Part shown: piece by piece, positions 7,451 through 14,532 of the stretch
Layout: every line of letters begins with the position of its first letter
Position numbering within the stretch: position 1 is the stretch's first letter
Assembly (NCBI GenBank): GCA_012513245.1
Contig: JAAZCN010000153.1
Location: 1-21,222, forward strand
Length of the DNA: 21,222 nucleotides
From: Synergistaceae bacterium
Lineage (GTDB): Bacteria > Synergistota > Synergistia > Synergistales > Synergistaceae
Direction: 5' to 3'
Notes under the pieces: model-generated
Seen by the model: the letters and a program-made list of their open reading frames with translations, nothing else
What the model was told of the DNA's origin: nothing
Database searches by the model: none
Program-made: the position numbers and the translations under genes

Positions 7451-8583
7451 ACGAAGTCACCTCCCAGATAGATGGTAACATTAGCCTGTCCGATGAAAGG
7501 AATATTCATTGAGATATACTCGCTGCCATTTGCCATGACATCCTTTACTACTTTAGTACCCGTATCATCTGTAAGCTCTATCTTCAGAGAGAGCGGTTTA
7601 GTAAGAGGAGGGACCTGGTATCTCAGTTTCGCTGTTTTTTTAGCCACGGCAGGTAAAGGTTTTTCCGGCTGAGGAGCTTTAACAGCCTCTGTTTCGTTTT
7701 TGACTTCCTCTTTTTTGGGTTCCTTTGACGGATCCGCTGCAGGCTTTTCAGGCAGCTTAGTCGGGATATCCGAAGGTTCGCTGTTTTGTATCACAACTGT
7801 CTTGACGACAGCGGCCTTCTGAGGATCCTGTTCATCGGCGGGCGGTGTTTCAGTGGAGGCCTCACCCGGTTTTAAAGCTCTTGCTGTCGTGAGGTTTATC
7901 AGCGTTCCGGCAGGGACGTTAGCTCCGTTCTTGGGATTGGTTCTAAGTACCGTACCTGCAGGGACCTCTGCTGAAGGAGTCTCTGTCTTGCTTCCAACTG
8001 TGAGTCCTATCTGTTCGAGCACCTGGGACACCACATCGACTTCCTGGCCCTTTAGGTCGGGTACGCTTACAAATGCACCGCCGCTGCTCCCGCCTGAACT
8101 GACAAGAAGGCTGACCATGCAGTTCGCCGCGACCTGCTGGGGCGCAGCAGGGTTCTGAGCTATTATCGATCCGGCGGGTTTAAGTTTATCTGTGACCCTT
8201 GTTATTTTATCCACTTTAAAACCTGCTTCGCTTAATCTTTTTACGCCTTCCTCAAATTTCAATCCCCTTACATCCGGGACAGGAAGTATGGACCCACCTT
8301 TGCTGACCCTTACAATGACTACTTTTCCCTTTGATACTTTTTCACCTGCGGGGAGGTTCTGTGAGATCACCGTGTCTGCCTTTTCAGGCGAATCGACCTG
8401 ATCAACTTTGGCAAGAAGACTTTCTTTCTGAAGTGCTTCTACTGCATCTACGAGCTGCTGACCTACCATGTTTGGCACGGTGGCAATTTTGTCCTCTATA
8501 AAAACTGTCTTTATCCCGAAATATGCACTGGTCATGATCACGATAAATGCTATTACCATACCCCAGCGATGAACTTTACCCAT
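7429..8583 (-). CDS. Membrane-anchored PASTA-domain protein without kinase domain
   Basis: 384 residues. A short cytoplasmic tail (MGKVHRW) and one transmembrane helix (about 8-26) are followed by three PASTA domains (about 33-95, 98-164, 171-234), each starting with the 'VPdl-G' motif. PASTA domains bind muropeptides or uncrosslinked peptidoglycan. Next is a Pro/Glu/Lys-rich linker (240-315), then a C-terminal beta domain (318-384) that resembles the Ig-like tail of clostridial PrkC kinases. No Ser/Thr kinase motifs are present and only about seven residues precede the helix. It lies between rsmB and rpe, the place where many Firmicutes carry prpC-prkC-rsgA. It starts 20 bases after rsmB with a GGGGAAGGGG ribosome site. 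Probably a wall sensor or scaffold. Confidence 0.88.
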   Translation of the reverse strand: MGKVHRWGMVIAFIVIMTSAYFGIKTVFIEDKIATVPNMVGQQLVDAVEALQKESLLAKVDQVDSPEKADTVISQNLPAGEKVSKGKVVIVRVSKGGSILPVPDVRGLKFEEGVKRLSEAGFKVDKITRVTDKLKPAGSIIAQNPAAPQQVAANCMVSLLVSSGGSSGGAFVSVPDLKGQEVDVVSQVLEQIGLTVGSKTETPSAEVPAGTVLRTNPKNGANVPAGTLINLTTARALKPGEASTETPPADEQDPQKAAVVKTVVIQNSEPSDIPTKLPEKPAADPSKEPKKEEVKNETEAVKAPQPEKPLPAVAKKTAKLRYQVPPLTKPLSLKIELTDDTGTKVVKDVMANGSEYISMNIPFIGQANVTIYLGGDFVWQDRFN

Positions 8584-8603
8584 AAAAACGTTCCCCTTCC
8601 CCT

Positions 8604-9923
8604 CTATTTACGCTTTACAAGAAGCGCCAGATAGAAACCGTCGATCCATGGAAGACCGGGCCAGATCACAGTGCCGTACGGTTTGCCCTTTGACATGAGC
8701 TTATGGCTTCTTTCCACAGGAACTTCAGTAAGCTCAGGGTGCTGAGCCATTACCGCAGCAACTACCTTCTCATTCTCTTCTCTGAACATGCTACATGTGC
8801 TGTATGCCACAACGCCTCCCGGGGCAACGAGAGATACGGCCCTGTCAAGGAGTCTTTTCTGAAGATCAGCCGTATCCAAAACCATATCGGGAGTTATCCT
8901 CCATTTACTGTCAGGATGCCTTCCCCAGGTCCCGCTTCCGGTACATGGAGCATCCAGGAGTATCGCCTTTGGCTCTGTTTTCGGTTCAAGACTGAGGGAA
9001 TCCCCACAGTAAAAACTGACTCTATCTCCGATGGACATTCTTATCATTTCGTACTCGGCGGACTTTATCCTGCCCTCTGATATATCCCATGCCTCTATTT
9101 TTGCTTCCGGCATCATATCTGCAAGCTGACCTGTCTTGATGCCCCGTCCACAACACATGTCAAGCAGAGGTTCACCCTTCCAGCGCCTTAAAAATGCCTC
9201 AGCAACAAACATTGATGACTCACTCTGCGGTGTTACCCTGCCCTCTGAAAATCCGGGGATCTCAGGCGGGTAAGGATTCGCAGGGGTGCGGATCGACCTC
9301 TTAAGAAAGGGAGATGCCCAGGCTTTTTTACCTGTGGCCCTGTACTCCTGTAGCCATTCTTCTCTATCTATCCCGTTTGAGAGCCTGAGAGAGAGATATG
9401 TCCTCATTCCGCCTAACTTTACAAGATGCTTTGCTTCCGATATCGACATGTCCTTGGACCACTGAGCAGCCGCCCATCCGGGGATCCCCCAGTAAAGGGC
9501 GTGGTCCCTGAGCGCACTGCTTTTTTTCAGCTCTGCAAGGTATGGCTTAACTTCATCTGCCACTGTGTGGAGGACTGCATTGACAAGTCCGATATCGTGA
9601 TCCTCACCCTTTGATTTTATTGACTGTACAAGGCCGTTGATGAGAACAGGAAGTGCGAAATATTTAAGTTCAACGATCCCTGCTATTCCAATGATAAGGG
9701 CGTTGTGCGTAAGTGCCGACATGTCTTTTGTACTGCGTCTGCAGTATTTCATCAGCAGATGCTTCCAGAGCCCCTCTCTTCTAAGTGAACAGTAAACAAG
9801 GGTCGCAGCAAGCACCCTGTCAGAAGGAGCAATGTCCGTGTATAACTTCCTGAGCGCTTCAGATGCGAAGGCACCTTCGTTCACTTCGCCATATACCTGG
9901 AGTGCCGCTTCAATACCTCTCAT
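8604..9923 (-). CDS. rsmB: 16S rRNA m5C967 methyltransferase RsmB (Fmu)
   Basis: 439 residues, the normal length. The N-terminal NusB-like RNA-binding domain (about 1-130) is followed by a linker and the Rossmann methyltransferase domain. The SAM loop is LLDMCCGRGIKTGQ (253-266), a departure from the usual CAAPGGKT. Motif IV DAPCTGSGTWGRHPD holds the release cysteine (C327). Motif VI YSTCSMFREENE holds the catalytic cysteine (C377). The enzyme methylates C5 of a cytosine in 16S rRNA, using S-adenosylmethionine. The start has AGAGGTGATC about 8 bases upstream. A terminator separates it from the zinc peptidase gene, so the rsmB-PASTA-rpe-rodZ group probably has its own promoter, which I could not define. 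Confidence 0.92.
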   Translation of the reverse strand: MRGIEAALQVYGEVNEGAFASEALRKLYTDIAPSDRVLAATLVYCSLRREGLWKHLLMKYCRRSTKDMSALTHNALIIGIAGIVELKYFALPVLINGLVQSIKSKGEDHDIGLVNAVLHTVADEVKPYLAELKKSSALRDHALYWGIPGWAAAQWSKDMSISEAKHLVKLGGMRTYLSLRLSNGIDREEWLQEYRATGKKAWASPFLKRSIRTPANPYPPEIPGFSEGRVTPQSESSMFVAEAFLRRWKGEPLLDMCCGRGIKTGQLADMMPEAKIEAWDISEGRIKSAEYEMIRMSIGDRVSFYCGDSLSLEPKTEPKAILLDAPCTGSGTWGRHPDSKWRITPDMVLDTADLQKRLLDRAVSLVAPGGVVAYSTCSMFREENEKVVAAVMAQHPELTEVPVERSHKLMSKGKPYGTVIWPGLPWIDGFYLALLVKRK

Positions 9924-9984
9924 CGGAGCTGATCACCTCTGTGCGCGGAATACCGCTTTTTTCATGGAACGCTTTAAATATAAC

Positions 9985-10013
9985 AAAAAAGGAGGCAGCC
10001 ATATGCCACCTCC
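9985..10013 (-). terminator. Intrinsic terminator after the zinc peptidase gene
   Basis: Reading leftward, GGAGGTGGC, loop ATATG, GCTGCCTCC (two G-U pairs), then six T (9990-9985). It lies 20 bases past the peptidase stop and 61 bases before the rsmB start, so it ends the GntR-DegT-peptidase unit. Confidence 0.8.
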
Positions 10014-10033
10014 TAACATTTTACACTATTTTC

Positions 10034-10723
10034 CTAGTCTCTGCGCATTCCTCTGAGAGCCAGCAGCCTGACGAGCTGAAGTACAGTCATCACAAGAGCA
10101 GCCACATAAGTCAACGCAGCCGCGTCAAGAACAGCTTTAGCTCCGCCCACTTCATTCCCTGCAAGAAGGCCTGTCTCTGAAAGAAGCTTGAGGGCCCTGG
10201 CGCTTGCATCGAACTCCACGGGAAGGGTCACAAGGTGAAATACAAGGACTCCGCAGAAGAGCAGTATCCCAATGTTGAGCAGTGGCGTGCTGCCCATTAT
10301 CAGCCCTATGAAGAAAAGGGGCATGGACATCATTGAACCGATATTAACAACGGGGACTATCGAATTTCTGACGCGAAGAAAAGTATAGCCCTCTTTGTCC
10401 TGGATCGCATGTCCTACCTCATGTGCTGCAACACCTATCGCGGCGATGCTTGAATTCCCCGCCACTGTCTCTGAAAGGCGAAGCACTTTGTTCCTTGGGT
10501 CATAGTGGTCTGTAAGATGGCCATGTATACTCTCCACTCTAACATTACCAAGTCCAAATTTATCTAAAAGGGTTCTGGATACCTGGTCAGCGGTCACACC
10601 GCTCTTAGCCCTGACTTCACTGTATTTTGAAAAAGCTCTCTTTACTTTAAACTGAGCCCAGAGTGAAAATAACATCGCCGGGATCAAAAGGACTATTGTC
10701 GAATCTAAATACGGGAACATCAT
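10034..10723 (-). CDS. Membrane zinc metallopeptidase, YugP family
   Basis: 229 residues matching the YugP/Zn_peptidase_2 family. There is an N-terminal helix (about 7-24), a soluble segment with HLTDHYDP (69-76), the zinc site HEVGH (H101, H105), two or three more membrane helices (about 122-168), the probable third ligand in LPVEFDASARAL (E170), and a C-terminal helix (about 205-222). The physiological substrate of this family is unknown. The start has GGAGGTG about seven bases upstream. In Clostridia a gene of this family commonly sits just before rsmB, as here. It follows the DegT-type aminotransferase by 47 bases and ends at a terminator. Confidence 0.87.
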   Translation of the reverse strand: MMFPYLDSTIVLLIPAMLFSLWAQFKVKRAFSKYSEVRAKSGVTADQVSRTLLDKFGLGNVRVESIHGHLTDHYDPRNKVLRLSETVAGNSSIAAIGVAAHEVGHAIQDKEGYTFLRVRNSIVPVVNIGSMMSMPLFFIGLIMGSTPLLNIGILLFCGVLVFHLVTLPVEFDASARALKLLSETGLLAGNEVGGAKAVLDAAALTYVAALVMTVLQLVRLLALRGMRRD

Positions 10724-10746
10724 TTACAACACCTCCGTTGAATAAA

Positions 10747-10775
10747 CTATATTAGTCTATATTAGTCAGACTAAT
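10747..10775. repeat. 10-bp tandem repeat plus 15-bp palindrome at the aminotransferase/peptidase junction
   Basis: CTATATTAGT occurs twice in tandem (10747-10756, 10757-10766). ATTAGTC-A-GACTAAT (10761-10775) is a perfect palindrome with a single central base, overlapping the stop codon of the DegT-type gene. The one-base centre argues for a protein-binding operator rather than an RNA hairpin. Possible internal regulatory site for the peptidase gene. Confidence 0.5.
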
Positions 10776-11919
10776 TGTGTCTTCCGTAAAATCCCGCAAT
10801 CTCCTCCACTACCCTCTCCTGCTCTTCAGGCAGGAGTTCCGGGAAAATCGGAAGCGCAAGAACAGAGTCTGTCAGCATTTCTGAAACGGGGAAGTCCCCC
10901 TCTTTATATCCAAGGTATGAGAAACAGTGCTGGAGGTGGAGGGGCAGCGGGTAGTAGACTCTTGTTGCGACACCGCACTCTTCGAGATATGCCTGGAGCT
11001 CATCTCTTCTTTCCGCCTTCACTACATACTGGTGATATACATGCCTGTTGCCGTCCTCTTCCACAGGGGGCGTCACCTTGTCAAGAAGCCCCTTTTCTTT
11101 GAAGAGGATCATGTATCTTTCTGCCACTATCCTGCGTTCTTCGTTCCACTCCTCAAGATGGCGGAGCCTCACTCTGAGTATAGCTGCCTGGACAGCATCA
11201 AGACGGCTGTTTATTCCAACTTCATCGTGGAAATATGTTTTGCCCGAACCGTGTACCCTCAGGCTCTTTATGCGGTCTGTGCCTTCCATGCCGTGGGGTA
11301 TGGAGACCATGCCGCCGTCACCGTAGCAACCAAGGTTTTTAGTCGGGAAGAATGAGAAGCATCCCAAATCTCCTATAGACCCCGCCCTGCAGATCTTCTT
11401 GTCAATTATCCTGTGAGCTCCTATTGCCTGGGCACAGTCCTCTATAAGGGCTATTCCTTTTTGTCTGAGTTCGTCCTTTATAAGTTCCAGCTTGCATATC
11501 TGTCCAAAAAGATGTACCGGGAGGACTGCTTTTGTCCTGGGTGTTATCTTTTCCATAACGGACTCCATGGAGAGATTGTAAGTGTCAGGGTCAACATCAG
11601 CGAAAACAGGTTTTGCACCGTTTCTTGTTATACAACTTGCCGTGGCAAAGAAGGTGAAAGGAGTAGTTATGACCTCGTCCCCCTCTTTGAGGTCCAACGA
11701 CATTATAGCCAGCACCAAAGCGTCCGTACCTGATGCGCATCCTATCGCGCTTTCAACATCCAGATACGCGGCTATCTCCCTTTCCAGGCATTCAACTTCA
11801 GGGCCCAGAATGAAGTGCTGTGTCTCAAGTACTCTATCCAGGGCAACTTTGACCTCTTCTTTCACCCTGTTGTAATTTCTTGTTAGATCAAAGGACGGTA
11901 TTTTTTTCTGTCCTGTCAT
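10771..11919 (-). CDS. DegT/DnrJ/EryC1-family PLP aminotransferase (nucleotide-sugar type)
   Basis: 382 residues, standard length. Family members transfer an amino group to a keto-sugar nucleotide for surface glycans, or act in aminocyclitol or antibiotic sugar synthesis. Family motifs are GCASGTDAL (60-68), TPFTFFATAS (86-95), VHLFG, IEDCAQAIGA (159-168; D161 and Q164 contact the cofactor), the PLP lysine in SFFPTKNLG (K194), GDGGM, and RVHGSG with the late HVYHQYV block. The start ATG is preceded by GGGAGGAA. It lies 14 bases after the GntR gene and so is probably co-transcribed with it. No sugar dehydratase or glycosyltransferase is adjacent, so its substrate is unknown. Confidence 0.92.
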   Translation of the reverse strand: MTGQKKIPSFDLTRNYNRVKEEVKVALDRVLETQHFILGPEVECLEREIAAYLDVESAIGCASGTDALVLAIMSLDLKEGDEVITTPFTFFATASCITRNGAKPVFADVDPDTYNLSMESVMEKITPRTKAVLPVHLFGQICKLELIKDELRQKGIALIEDCAQAIGAHRIIDKKICRAGSIGDLGCFSFFPTKNLGCYGDGGMVSIPHGMEGTDRIKSLRVHGSGKTYFHDEVGINSRLDAVQAAILRVRLRHLEEWNEERRIVAERYMILFKEKGLLDKVTPPVEEDGNRHVYHQYVVKAERRDELQAYLEECGVATRVYYPLPLHLQHCFSYLGYKEGDFPVSEMLTDSVLALPIFPELLPEEQERVVEEIAGFYGRHN

Positions 11920-11933
11920 AACCCAATTCCTCC

Positions 11934-12647
11934 CTATGTTGAAAATGCTTTATTCTGCTGAGCAAGACCATTTATGTTTGCCAAAATATTTCTTCTTTCG
12001 TGAGGTTTTTCAAGTACCGCATGAGAGTGACGGAGGTGGTCCCTCATTAATCTGTCCGCGGACTTCTCGTCACCGGACATGATCGACGCCAATATTCTTT
12101 TGTGTTCCTCTGTGCTGTAGTTTTTTTCCTCTGTGAATGGATCGTAGAAAAGAATATATACATTTGTTCGAAGGATTATATTTTCAACGTATTCAATAAG
12201 GACGATGTTTTTGCTTGCGTCAGCTATAAGCCTGTGAAAATTATTGTTTGCTTCAAGGCTTGCCTCTATGTCCCGGGCAAGGAAGGCTGATCCCTCATGT
12301 TTAAGTACTTCTTCGAATCGTTCCGCCGTTCGCCTGTCGATGCCCTTCCTGCAGGCAAGCTGGACGCTCAGGGCCTCAAGGTATTCCCGTACATCGTAAG
12401 CTCCCTCTACCTCAGCTGCGCTTGGAGCAGCGACCCTTGCACCGCTGTTGGGGATGATCTTTACAAGTCCCTCGCTTCCAAGACGTCTCAGGGCCTCCCT
12501 TACAGGAGTCCGGCTGACACCCATCTCATTGGAGATCCTAACTTCGGGAAGCCTTTCCCCGGGTTTTAGCTGTTTGTTTACGATCCTGGCCCGAAGTTGA
12601 AGGTACACGAAATCTGATGAAGTATTGTAGATTGAATGATGTATCAC
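11934..12647 (-). CDS. GntR-family regulator, FadR subfamily (FCD domain)
   Basis: 237 residues from a GTG at 12647. The winged helix (about 11-75) includes VYLQLRARIV, KPGERLPE and the recognition helix in MGVSRTPVREALRRL. The all-helical FCD ligand domain (about 80-205) has metal-ligand positions NNNFH (H138), EEHKRIL (H182) and RDHLRHS (H204), which in this family bind Zn or Ni and a carboxylate effector. The GTG start has GGGGGA seven bases upstream. An in-frame ATG at 12677 would add ten residues but lacks a good ribosome site. First gene of a leftward unit with the DegT-type aminotransferase and probably self-regulating. The effector is unknown. Confidence 0.9.
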   Translation of the reverse strand: MIHHSIYNTSSDFVYLQLRARIVNKQLKPGERLPEVRISNEMGVSRTPVREALRRLGSEGLVKIIPNSGARVAAPSAAEVEGAYDVREYLEALSVQLACRKGIDRRTAERFEEVLKHEGSAFLARDIEASLEANNNFHRLIADASKNIVLIEYVENIILRTNVYILFYDPFTEEKNYSTEEHKRILASIMSGDEKSADRLMRDHLRHSHAVLEKPHERRNILANINGLAQQNKAFST

Positions 12648-12718
12648 TAATTTTCCCCCTGAAACCTCTATCTTCAAAATGAAACACTATTCCTTAGCTC
12701 AACAACTTCTCATCTTAG

Positions 12719-12732
12719 CATATATTTATATG
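12719..12732. promoter_or_regulatory. AT-rich palindrome between the GntR gene and the divergent small gene
   Basis: CATATA-TT-TATATG lies in the 128-base gap between the two divergent starts, 10 bases before the -35 of the rightward promoter. It could be an operator for the adjacent GntR regulator, though it lacks the usual GT-n-AC core of FadR-type sites. Confidence 0.3.
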
Positions 12733-12741
12733 ATGGCAAGT

Positions 12742-12769
12742 TTGACATAAATCGCTTAATGAATAGAAT
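12742..12769 (+). promoter_or_regulatory. Strong sigma-70 promoter with predicted start at the ATG of the next gene
   Basis: TTGACA (12742-12747), 16-bp spacer, TAGAAT (12764-12769). The expected transcript start, seven bases after the -10, is 12776, exactly the A of the ATG of the small membrane gene. Confidence 0.7.
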
Positions 12770-12775
12770 TGTCCC

Positions 12776-13051
12776 ATGTGGAAACGACTTTTGGTCCTTT
12801 TTCTTTCATTCGGAACGATAATTGCCTTTGGCTATGCCCTGGGCGGCCTTGGAGGCTATATTTTTGATCGGGGCAAACCACTTGTGATAGCCGCCGGTCT
12901 TGGCGGAGGCATCATTTCAGCTCTGCTTGCCCTCAAAATATGGAGGATATACCTTGACGACCTGGAAGAAGAGGAAGAGGAAGAAAAGACCGGGCTGAAA
13001 TCTGAAAAGGACTGTCCGGAAGATCCACCTCAGCTTACTGACGAAAAATAG
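12776..13051 (+). CDS. Small two-helix membrane protein with acidic tail, unknown function
   Basis: 91 residues. Two predicted membrane helices (about 4-22 and 35-56) are joined by a short glycine-rich turn with DRGK (31-34), followed by an acidic run (DD at 61-62 and E64-E70) and a hydrophilic C-terminus. It is loosely like AtpZ/AtpI-type small membrane proteins in its glycine-rich helices, but I do not assign it. No ribosome binding site precedes the ATG, and the promoter at 12742-12769 predicts transcription starting on the ATG itself, so translation may be leaderless. Its last 22 bases overlap the end of the convergent LpxB-like gene. Confidence 0.7.
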   Translation: MWKRLLVLFLSFGTIIAFGYALGGLGGYIFDRGKPLVIAAGLGGGIISALLALKIWRIYLDDLEEEEEEEKTGLKSEKDCPEDPPQLTDEK

Positions 13052-14226
13052 TTGTAAACCTTCCCTGCTATCTTTGATGCCGCACCCCTTTCAAGAACAA
13101 TATCCGAGTATCCCTTCACTATCTCGATCAATCTTTCCGGATCAGATATAAGTTCTTCAACAAGCCCCGCCACCATTGACGGCGTCATCACTCCCCTGTG
13201 TTCCGGCACGGTCTCCTTCCCTGTCATTCTGTTGGGAAGTGAAGCATATTTAAGTCTGCCGCTATACCAGTAGACCAGTTTTTTCTTGAGTCTTCTCGCG
13301 CCGGGAACAGACATCGGGATCATCCCGGGTATCCCGTCAAGTGGGATGTTCTCAACCTGGTTCAAAGGGACCACTGTAAGGAGAGGAACACAGAGCGACG
13401 TGATCTGCAGGTTGTTTGTGCCGGGAAAAGCAACGGCCAGTCTGGAGGCTTTAATAGCCTCAAAATTGTTGTCGCGTATAAGCCTTATTCTCCCCGGCCC
13501 ATCCCATAATATTTCCTCCGCAACTGACTCTCCCCTCCAAGTCAGCCCCGCATCACCAAGACCTTCGATAAGCAGATTCTCATCTACGGTTGGTGCCACG
13601 GGCAAAAAAGCATGGTAGTTGGGGTGTTTTCTCAAAAATTCCATCGCAGCGCACGAAAAAAAGGGGAATCCTTCCCGATATTCAAAGGGTCTGCTGCCCG
13701 GCAAAAAAGAGACCGCTTCTTCTCCATCGGAAAGGCCCATGATCCTCCTTGCCTCATCCGGATCTTCACATTTCGGTGCGCTGTCAAATATCAGGTTCCC
13801 GACCCTGGTCATCCGATCTCTTTTGACTCCCTGGGCAACGAATCTTTTTTCAGCGGCTGCATCCGGCACAAAATAATGATCGACTCGTGATTTCCATCTC
13901 GGTCTTGCCGTATATATCATCCACACACATCTTAGTTTCGCCGAAAGTATGGCACCGAAGAAAGGATCTCCTCCAAGCTGCAGGACCAGCTTTTTTGTCC
14001 CCTTAATCACTCCGGAAGTTTTCCATAACTCTTTAAAAGTACAAACTGAGTCTATTCCTTCGATCTCTTTTCCGAACTCTGCCTCCATTCCGCTCGCGTA
14101 CTGACAGGGCAGGACAACAAGAGAGACCTTCGCAGGGAAGCTTTTTGAAGCAAGCTCCAGAACGACGGGCCTGACCCATCCGGAGATTTCTCCGGGCGAA
14201 TTCGTCATAATATAAAGTTCATCCAT
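13030..14226 (-). CDS. LpxB-related glycosyltransferase (lipid-A-disaccharide synthase-like)
   Basis: 398 residues from the ATG at 14226. Motifs align with LpxB: an N-terminal NSPGEISGW in the place of the (A/S)GExSGD loop, RVGNLIFDS for the VGHPLLD segment, FLPGSRPFEYR for the LPGSR motif, and a C-terminal PGTNNLQITSLCVPLLTVVPLN for the donor-binding block. True LpxB joins UDP-diacylglucosamine to lipid X in lipid A synthesis. This sequence is closer to the 'lipid-A-disaccharide synthase-related' proteins, so its acceptor may differ. A longer in-frame start at 14271 has no ribosome site and would enter the divergent promoter region. The gene converges on the small membrane gene, overlapping it by 22 bp. 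Confidence 0.85.
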   Translation of the reverse strand: MDELYIMTNSPGEISGWVRPVVLELASKSFPAKVSLVVLPCQYASGMEAEFGKEIEGIDSVCTFKELWKTSGVIKGTKKLVLQLGGDPFFGAILSAKLRCVWMIYTARPRWKSRVDHYFVPDAAAEKRFVAQGVKRDRMTRVGNLIFDSAPKCEDPDEARRIMGLSDGEEAVSFLPGSRPFEYREGFPFFSCAAMEFLRKHPNYHAFLPVAPTVDENLLIEGLGDAGLTWRGESVAEEILWDGPGRIRLIRDNNFEAIKASRLAVAFPGTNNLQITSLCVPLLTVVPLNQVENIPLDGIPGMIPMSVPGARRLKKKLVYWYSGRLKYASLPNRMTGKETVPEHRGVMTPSMVAGLVEELISDPERLIEIVKGYSDIVLERGAASKIAGKVYNYFSSVS

Positions 14227-14283
14227 TTTTACAATACCACTCTTTCCACTTTCAATGTCACGAAGAAACATTGAGCAATGAGA

Positions 14284-14292
14284 TGGTATAAT
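14284..14292 (+). promoter_or_regulatory. Extended -10 promoter for remB-gyrB
   Basis: TG-G-TATAAT: consensus TATAAT at 14287-14292 with the extended TGn element. No good -35 is visible at 17 bp. The predicted transcript start, about 14299, lies upstream of the TTG start at 14329 and downstream of the in-frame ATG at 14278, which helps decide the start of the next gene. Confidence 0.65.
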
Positions 14293-14328
14293 TATAAGGT
14301 TAAAAATTACAGATTGGGGACCTGGTCA

Positions 14329-14532
14329 TTGTTTATTCCTCTTGAGGGCGAAAACATTATATGCCTTGCAAACACTGTAGCCATCTACAGAACAGGAAAT
14401 GGGACAGAGATACTCAAAAGAGACGGATCTGTCATCAAAACCGGGTTTACCCCGCCTACCCTAAAAAAGCGGAAGCTTGATTTCCTCGACAAAAGGACGA
14501 TCAATGGAAGGAGTTCATCAATAAATGGATAA
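14329..14532 (+). CDS. remB: RemB-like (DUF370) small DNA-binding regulator
   Basis: 67 residues from a TTG at 14329, with GGGGA about 8 bases upstream. The start reads M-F-I-P-L-E-G-E, as expected for RemA/RemB proteins, which begin with a short beta strand M-[FY]-I-H-L-G. The next segment, NIICLANTVAIYR, matches the family's conserved V-I-A-I strand. RemB (YaaB) of Bacillus subtilis lies next to gyrB, as here, and acts with RemA in activating matrix genes. The gene overlaps the gyrB start by 8 bp. An upstream in-frame ATG at 14278 precedes the -10 element and would add 17 unrelated residues, so it is rejected. Family assignment rests on context and the N-terminal pattern. Confidence 0.78.
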   Translation: MFIPLEGENIICLANTVAIYRTGNGTEILKRDGSVIKTGFTPPTLKKRKLDFLDKRTINGRSSSING

